Source of the DNA: Promethearchaeota archaeon
Lineage (GTDB): Archaea; Asgardarchaeota; Lokiarchaeia; Sigynarchaeales; SOKP01
Length of the DNA: 10,276 bases
Reading direction: 5' to 3'
NCBI GenBank assembly: GCA_030620005.1
Contig: JAUXAJ010000191.1
Coordinates: 1 to 10,276 of the forward strand
Shown: positions 7,167-10,276 of the stretch, piece after piece
Position numbering within the stretch: position 1 is the stretch's first letter
How the letters are laid out: each line of letters opens with the position of its first letter
The notes under the pieces: model-generated
Seen by the model: only the letters and a program-made list of their open reading frames with translations
Database searches by the model: none
What the model was told of the DNA's origin: nothing
Made by a program: the position numbers and the translations under genes

Positions 7167-7275
7167 GATTATCACTTTTTATAATTTTTTTTTTAATCAT
7201 TAAAAAATGTTTCTTGTGTATTAATATCCTCTTCACGTATTTAAGTGTATAATTTAGTATTTATTAAGGATTTAA

Positions 7276-7391
7276 TTTAAAATGGAAAAGAAATCCACTT
7301 CTCTTTAGGAAGTGGTTAAGAACGAGAAATCACCAAATTATCGCACTCTAATGTCTCATATCTATTGGAACCTTATCTTATTACATGAATC
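7276..7391 (+). mobile_element. Solo left end of the IS605-type element, inserted in a toxin gene
   Basis: This stretch of about 116 bases matches 135-251 with roughly eight substitutions and one deletion. It begins at the TTTAAAATGG end and stops exactly after ATGAATC, the tnpB start region, with no tnpB body. Immediately beyond it the reverse-strand toxin coding sequence resumes at 7392. It is either the relic of a full copy whose remainder was deleted or a short non-autonomous derivative. Its right boundary in the toxin gene is sharp; the left boundary is placed where homology with the first copy stops. Confidence 0.7.
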
Positions 7392-7446
7392 GAGAGATTT
7401 CTTTTAAATCTTCAATGGCATTGTTTGTCCACTTTATTTTAACCAT
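7381..7446 (-). pseudogene. RelE/ParE-superfamily toxin, truncated after about 19 codons by IS sequence
   Basis: The frame opens with ATG at 7446, overlapping the antitoxin stop by 13 bases, and reads M-V-K-I-K-W-T-N-N-A-I-E-D-L-K-E-I-S-R, the typical first strand and helix of ParE/RelE-like toxins (V-x-W-T-x-x-A-x-x-D-L-x-x-I). Family members are about 90-100 residues. From codon 20 on the DNA is the IS left-end repeat, which adds Phe-Met and a TAA. The helix 2, central strands and C-terminal catalytic or gyrase-binding residues are gone, so the toxin is dead. I searched 7176-7275 on the minus strand for the missing C-terminal part and did not recognise it. Confidence 0.75.
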
Positions 7447-7619
7447 TTTTCTAAGATCTCTTTTGCTTCTTCATGAGTATATAAATTACCTTCTTCAGAA
7501 TCTTTTAATCCCTTTAAAACCTTCTGTCGAACATATATAGCATCAAGAATTTCATCTAAACTAATATCATCAGGTAGATTTTTTAACATTGATATAATAT
7601 CTTCTTTTTCTGTTGCCAT
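7434..7619 (-). CDS. Antitoxin of a RelE/ParE-type toxin-antitoxin module
   Basis: The 61-residue acidic protein matches the short antitoxins that precede ParE/RelE-like toxins: an N-terminal helix, L-P-D-D-I-S-L-D-E-I (residues 15-24), I-Y-V-R-Q-K-V-L-K-G-L-K-D-S-E-E-G at 28-44, then Y-T-H-E-E-A-K-E-I-L-E-K-W-L (47-60), which is the toxin-binding tail. It normally neutralises the toxin by direct binding. Here its partner directly downstream is truncated, so it stands alone and may only act on a related toxin elsewhere. The ATG is supported by GAGGT about ten bases upstream and a TATA-like run 31-44 bases upstream. Confidence 0.8.
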   Translation of the reverse strand: MATEKEDIISMLKNLPDDISLDEILDAIYVRQKVLKGLKDSEEGNLYTHEEAKEILEKWLK

Positions 7620-7650
7620 GATTTATTACCTCAACAATAATATTAGAATC

Positions 7651-7663
7651 TAAATATAAAAAT
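7651..7663 (-). promoter_or_regulatory. TATA-like element of the antitoxin gene
   Basis: On the minus strand the stretch reads TTTTTATATTTAG, centred about 37 bases before the antitoxin ATG. A GAGGT Shine-Dalgarno (near 7629-7633) lies between. The arrangement suits an archaeal promoter with a short leader, in a gap of 94 bases after the STAS-like gene. Confidence 0.35.
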
Positions 7664-7713
7664 CTATTGCAAATATTAAGTAGAAATCCTTTTTTCTATT
7701 TTAATGATTTTAC

Positions 7714-8094
7714 TTATTTTTTATCAATAATGATATTTTTAATTCCTATCCATGCCTTAGCGCCATCAAAATCGTGAACGATTTTCCTTTTCGGAGATTC
7801 CGCTCTGTCTAACAAGTATTCAATTTCCTTGCCTAAGATAAGATTTTTTTCTTCTACAATATAAGCAGACTTGGTTAATTTTTCGTTATTTTTTTTCAAG
7901 TATTCCATGAGTAGCTCTAGCGACTCCAGATTAAGGAAGATAAAATTTAGCCCATCAATAATTATTGAATAGTTATTTAATTCTTTGATTTTTTCGTCAA
8001 ATTCTTCCATGAATCGTTTAGCTATAGAAGGTGGAAATGTTCCGATTACTTTAAAGTAAAACGAGTTCTCTCCAATCTTTTCTAATTGATACAT
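7714..8094 (-). CDS. STAS/SpoIIAA-like domain protein
   Basis: This 126-residue cytoplasmic protein has the alternating pattern of a STAS or SpoIIAA-like fold: a strand F-Y-F-K-V-I-G at residues 12-18, a helix with F-M-E-E-F-D-E-K-I, the central strand Y-S-I-I-I-D-G-L (42-49), a long helix rich in Leu and Glu at 55-73, then a strand S-A-Y-I-V, a further helix, and a closing H-D-F-D-G-A-K-A-W-I that resembles the D-x-x-x-A-x-x-W-L end of SpoIIAA-like (lipid- or partner-binding) proteins. No serine in the anti-sigma-antagonist phosphorylation position is evident, so a signalling role like SpoIIAA is not supported. The ATG is preceded by GAGG about 13 bases upstream. Function unknown; no obvious partner in the neighbours. 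Confidence 0.45.
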   Translation of the reverse strand: MYQLEKIGENSFYFKVIGTFPPSIAKRFMEEFDEKIKELNNYSIIIDGLNFIFLNLESLELLMEYLKKNNEKLTKSAYIVEEKNLILGKEIEYLLDRAESPKRKIVHDFDGAKAWIGIKNIIIDKK

Positions 8095-8277
8095 CTTTTT
8101 TTCTTCCTCATTAAAAATTTCTATTTGGAATAATATTTGGAGTTTATTTTTATTGAATATATTATAAGATTATAAGAATTGTCAATAAAAATTTTTTCAT
8201 TCATTATCATTTAATATTATTAATTGAAAACCTTAAACTTTGTAAAAATTAACCATTCACGTTTTTCAGTAATGATT

Positions 8278-9372
8278 TCATTTATCATGGGCATTATTTA
8301 GTTTAAACAACGATTGAATGAAGTGTTGCATTCTAACTATTCCTAAAACAGCTAAATAAATCAAGGGAAAAAATCCGGCATATATTAATCTAGCTACGCT
8401 TAAAGCTACGAGTATTTGGCAATAAATCAAAATCATGAAAATTCCATAAAGTTTTATCCACTTGATAATATCCTTGATTTTATTAAGTAAACAAAATACT
8501 ATTAATAAACCCCATATCCCAAAAGAGTAATAATATATATCGTATCCTTCAAAAAATTGAGTTATTCTTAATCCTGTAAACCCACGTAAATCCATTATTA
8601 AGCTAAAAATATTAAATTCTCTTACAATCAACCTAAATGTTATAAAAACGGCTAATGCAGGTAATATATAAAAAGAAGATTTAAAGAAATCGTAAAGAAA
8701 TTCTTTCTTATTTTCTTTTTTATTTTCTTCAATAAAATTATAAATCAAAAAAACAGGAATCGTGAATAGAACGATTTCCTTTGTTAATGTGCCAAAAATC
8801 AAAAAAATCGAAAATAATCTTTTATTAGATGTAAGGATGGTATAAAAACAGCACATTAAAAACAAAAAAGCTAAGGAATCAACAAGATAAACATTATAAA
8901 AATCCATGTGAAAAAAACAATCCCAATATGGACACTTCATGCCTAAATAACTTAAATAACAAAATAGAATAAGTCCTACTAATGACATCAATTTATTAAA
9001 ATCTATTTTAAGAGTGAAATAAACCATTATACCTGTTAAATAAATTGAAATAAATGAGACAATCGCAAAATTAGTTTGTAAATCAAGAGGTAATAATGCC
9101 GCAATAAAAGGCATTAGTGGTCTATAACAAAAAGGAGACCTAATCTCGCCCCTAAAAATAGATGTTATATCTTCTGCCATATTAATATAATAAAACCAAT
9201 CTGCGGATTCATTAAAGAATTCACAATTTTCGTTAAAAATCGGAATTATTAACCGGAGAATGATTAAATATATTAAAAATAGAGAAAAAACAATTATTTC
9301 GAAGATAATGCTAAAAAATTTATCCTTTATTGTAATTTCTGCTACATTGTTTCTAATATTATTTTTTTTCAT
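8278..9372 (-). CDS. Polytopic membrane protein, probable GT-C-fold glycosyltransferase-like
   Basis: The 364-residue protein has around eight to nine hydrophobic helices. After helix 1 (about 22-46) comes an extra-cytoplasmic-type loop with A-D-W-F-Y-Y (57-62), and then P-F-C-Y-R-P-L-M-P at 80-88. This Asp-containing first loop followed by Y-R-P-x-x-P is a pattern I associate with GT-C polyprenyl-phosphate-sugar-dependent glycosyltransferases and their relatives. L-T-K-E at 196-199 and A-R-L-I-Y-A-G-F-F-P at 327-336 fit the same group. If so it would move a sugar from a lipid carrier to a protein or lipid at the membrane. The usual long soluble C-terminal domain is absent. Loop residues 214-225 are unusually rich in Glu, Asn and Lys. 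The alternative is an uncharacterised membrane protein. No glycan gene lies beside it; the nucleotidyltransferase is about 7 kb away. Confidence 0.5.
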   Translation of the reverse strand: MKKNNIRNNVAEITIKDKFFSIIFEIIVFSLFLIYLIILRLIIPIFNENCEFFNESADWFYYINMAEDITSIFRGEIRSPFCYRPLMPFIAALLPLDLQTNFAIVSFISIYLTGIMVYFTLKIDFNKLMSLVGLILFCYLSYLGMKCPYWDCFFHMDFYNVYLVDSLAFLFLMCCFYTILTSNKRLFSIFLIFGTLTKEIVLFTIPVFLIYNFIEENKKENKKEFLYDFFKSSFYILPALAVFITFRLIVREFNIFSLIMDLRGFTGLRITQFFEGYDIYYYSFGIWGLLIVFCLLNKIKDIIKWIKLYGIFMILIYCQILVALSVARLIYAGFFPLIYLAVLGIVRMQHFIQSLFKLNNAHDK

Positions 9373-9500
9373 AACATTCTATATTTGAATTTAATAGGTA
9401 CTTATTCCTACAGGTTATTTTTAATTTTCCTTCATTTTTAAATAAACTTAGTATTTTTTAAATCGATAAATTCAATCACTCACTTTATTAATATGCGAGA

Positions 9501-9638
9501 ATGCTCATGAATCTCTCAGGAGTGAAATTAGCAGAACGAATACACGCGCGCTAAAAATTGATTTTCTGTTATTCTGTTAAGAAATTTCCATTAGAAAGTA
9601 TTCGCCAATTTTATGAAGTTATTGGAATAAAAATTTAA
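9501..9638 (+). pseudogene. Remnant of a small gene with one in-frame TAA
   Basis: In the 313-base gap between the membrane-protein gene and the tRNA one frame reads M-L-M-N-L-S-G-V-K-L-A-E-R-I-H-A-R, a TAA at 9552-9554, and then 27 more codons including S-V-K-K-F-P-L-E-S-I-R-Q-F-Y-E-V-I-G-I-K-I before a TAA at 9636. The composition and a locally higher GC content (the ACACGCGCGC stretch) look coding. The K-L-A-E-R-I and S-I-R-Q-F-Y-E-V-I-G blocks have a helical, DNA-binding-like look, but I recognise no family. It lies downstream of the tRNA 3' end, a place where integrated elements leave debris. Nothing else is evident in 9373-9685. Confidence 0.3.
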
Positions 9639-9716
9639 GTATCGAAAAGTACAAAAGACTATTTTTAAAATTTAGAAGTGGAAAGTGGGAGCGGCCGGAT
9701 TTGAACCGACGACCAA

Positions 9717-9745
9717 ATGACTGCGACCCAAGATTTTGAGCCGTT
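9717..9745 (-). other. tRNA-Trp intron 2, in the anticodon stem near the variable loop (42/43)
   Basis: The 29-base intron forms an 8-bp hairpin CGGCTCAA/TTGGGTCG with an AATC loop. The splice structure has a 4-bp central helix GACT (9751-9748) with AGTC (9722-9719), bulge TGA (9747-9745) and bulge ATT (9718-9716), and an outer helix CCA/TGG made with the anticodon. Cleavage after the second bulge base on each side gives the intact anticodon stem. One A-C mismatch adjoins the 5' bulge. Confidence 0.75.
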
Positions 9746-9773
9746 CAAGTCTGGAGCCTGCCGCGATACCGAG

Positions 9774-9803
9774 TTGCGATCGTGCATAGAGATTAAGCGC
9801 AAT
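9774..9803 (-). other. tRNA-Trp intron 1, in the D loop (15/16)
   Basis: The 30-base intron can fold as a bulge-helix-bulge: GCGA (9809-9806) with TCGC (9779-9776) as the 4-bp central helix, 3-base bulges AGA (9805-9803) and AAC (9775-9773), and an inner helix TTGCGC/GCACGA with one mismatch. Cutting after the second base of each bulge yields exactly the D loop expected. The outer helix is poor, so it is a relaxed motif. Confidence 0.7.
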
Positions 9804-9838
9804 CTTCGCCACGCCCCCATGTTTTCCAATGCTTAAAA

Positions 9839-9849
9839 CATAAAATAAG
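9839..9849 (-). promoter_or_regulatory. TATA-like element of the tRNA gene
   Basis: On the minus strand CTTATTTTATG lies 21-31 bases upstream of the first tRNA base, the distance expected for an archaeal TATA box with transcription starting near the tRNA 5' end. The rest of 9819-9976 is AT-rich spacer in which I see nothing more. Confidence 0.4.
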
Positions 9850-9976
9850 GAATAAATTATTTATTTAATCTAATTAAGCATAATATTTCAGTTTAATTAT
9901 AACAACTAAATAAATGACAAAATCATGCGATTATGTTGATTTATCTGATGCTTTTAAAACAATTTAATTCTTGAAT

Positions 9977-10276
9977 TTAATCTATCTTTGAACCGCAACT
10001 CTCGCAATATTCAAAATCTTCCATGTGTCCTAATCTAACGCCACATGTGGGGCAAAAATTTGCTCTTTCTGGTGGCGGAGCACCCTTTTTTAAAATTTGA
10101 AATTCAAATGGTTCATCAACTTTTCCGACTTCTTTTACTTGGTGCCCGCAACCATTACAAGATTCAAAATTCGCTTTCAAATATTTTCCACACGAGGGAC
10201 ACTTGTTTATTAATCTTAATCCACAATTTTTACAGAACTCGCTATAAACGCTATTGATTGGACTGTTACATCTCTC
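9977..10276 (-). CDS. Multi-zinc-ribbon protein (5' end beyond the window)
   Basis: The frame is open from the right edge to the TAA at 9977, giving 99 visible residues and no credible internal start; the TTG at 10180 is not needed because coding continues upstream through more cysteine pairs. Visible CxxC knuckles in order are C-K-N-C-G, K-C-P-S-C-G, S-C-N-G-C-G, F-C-P-T-C-G and Y-C-E-S-C-G, with a further Cys near the edge (E-R-C-N), so two to three tandem zinc ribbons of the double-zinc-ribbon type are present. A linker with G-K-V-D-E-P-F-E-F and P-P-P-E-R separates the last ribbon. Such proteins mostly act as nucleic-acid or protein-binding modules; the N-terminal part that would show the function lies outside. 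Confidence 0.75.
   Translation of the reverse strand, partial: ERCNSPINSVYSEFCKNCGLRLINKCPSCGKYLKANFESCNGCGHQVKEVGKVDEPFEFQILKKGAPPPERANFCPTCGVRLGHMEDFEYCESCGSKID

Larger units (their letters stand above)
9686..9818 (-). tRNA. tRNA-Trp (anticodon CCA) with two non-canonical introns
   Basis: Read on the minus strand, the acceptor stem GGGGGCG/CGCTCCC pairs fully (one G-T), with discriminator A at 9686 and no encoded CCA. The D stem is GCGA (9809-9806) with TCGC; the T arm is GTCGG-TTCAAAT-CCGGC. Removing 9803-9774 (30 bases) leaves a standard 9-base D loop AG+CTCGGTA. Removing 9745-9717 (29 bases) completes the anticodon arm GCAGG-CTCCAGA-CTTGT and the variable loop TGGTC. The spliced product is 74 bases and classic in every arm, with T8, A14, G18-G19, T33, C48 and TTC in the T loop in place. 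The anticodon CCA is at 9754-9752. The usual archaeal intron position 37/38 is uninterrupted. Without splicing neither the anticodon stem nor the D loop is normal, so both introns are needed to explain the gene. Confidence 0.87.

Noticed and set aside
9717..9745. C/D-box guide RNA inside the tRNA-Trp intron
   Set aside because: Neither intron has RUGAUGA or a paired CUGA box, and both are too short for the guide found in many archaeal tRNA-Trp introns.
9686..9818. Reading the tRNA as Leu (CAA or TAA), Ser (TGA) or as a permuted gene
   Set aside because: CTCAAAA, CTTAATC and CTTGAAC can be seen as anticodon loops, but their flanks do not form anticodon stems with any 3' strand, no long variable arm is available, and acceptor halves are in normal order. 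Only the Trp(CCA) reading with two introns fits every arm.
10045..10257. Plus-strand 70-codon ORF at the right edge
   Set aside because: Antisense to the zinc-ribbon gene, whose repeated CxxC pairs show the minus strand is coding.

Overview
The window looks like archaeal chromosome, strongly AT-rich. Support comes from a GPN-loop GTPase (an archaeal/eukaryotic family), a tRNA gene with no encoded CCA that is interrupted by two short introns with bulge-helix-bulge-like splice sites, TATA-like elements and short or absent Shine-Dalgarno leaders. A Lokiarchaeia-like (Asgard) source is my guess from overall style; nothing here proves the lineage.

Layout. 1-478: two head-to-head copies of the left end of an IS605-type element; the rightward copy runs into a truncated tnpB. 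488-2932 (minus): a sugar-nucleotide pyrophosphorylase with a beta-helix tail, a GPN-loop GTPase whose P-loop exon-start is separated from its ATG by a one-base frameshift, and a small deoxyribosyltransferase-like/SLOG-type protein. 3185-5422 (plus): a GPH-family sugar symporter followed by a solitary beta-class DNA methyltransferase. 5462-7166 (minus): a membrane-anchored alpha/beta hydrolase, translationally overlapped by an upstream four-helix membrane protein that carries an in-frame TAG. 7276-7619: a RelE/ParE-type toxin-antitoxin pair in which the toxin has been cut to about 19 codons by a solo copy of the same IS left end. 7714-9372 (minus): a STAS/SpoIIAA-like protein and a polytopic GT-C-like membrane protein. 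9501-9638: remnant of a small gene. 9686-9818 (minus): tRNA-Trp(CCA) with introns in the D-loop and at the anticodon-stem/variable-loop junction. 9977 to the right edge (minus): a multi-zinc-ribbon protein, cut by the window.

The genes do not form one pathway. The region reads as a housekeeping/accessory mosaic marked by a locally active or formerly active IS605-type family and by several interrupted genes (tnpB, toxin, amber-containing membrane protein, frameshifted GTPase, two remnants). I did not find a defence island, CRISPR array or clear new multi-gene system. The strongest unusual signals are the doubly interrupted tRNA-Trp and the amber codon inside an otherwise well-preserved frame.
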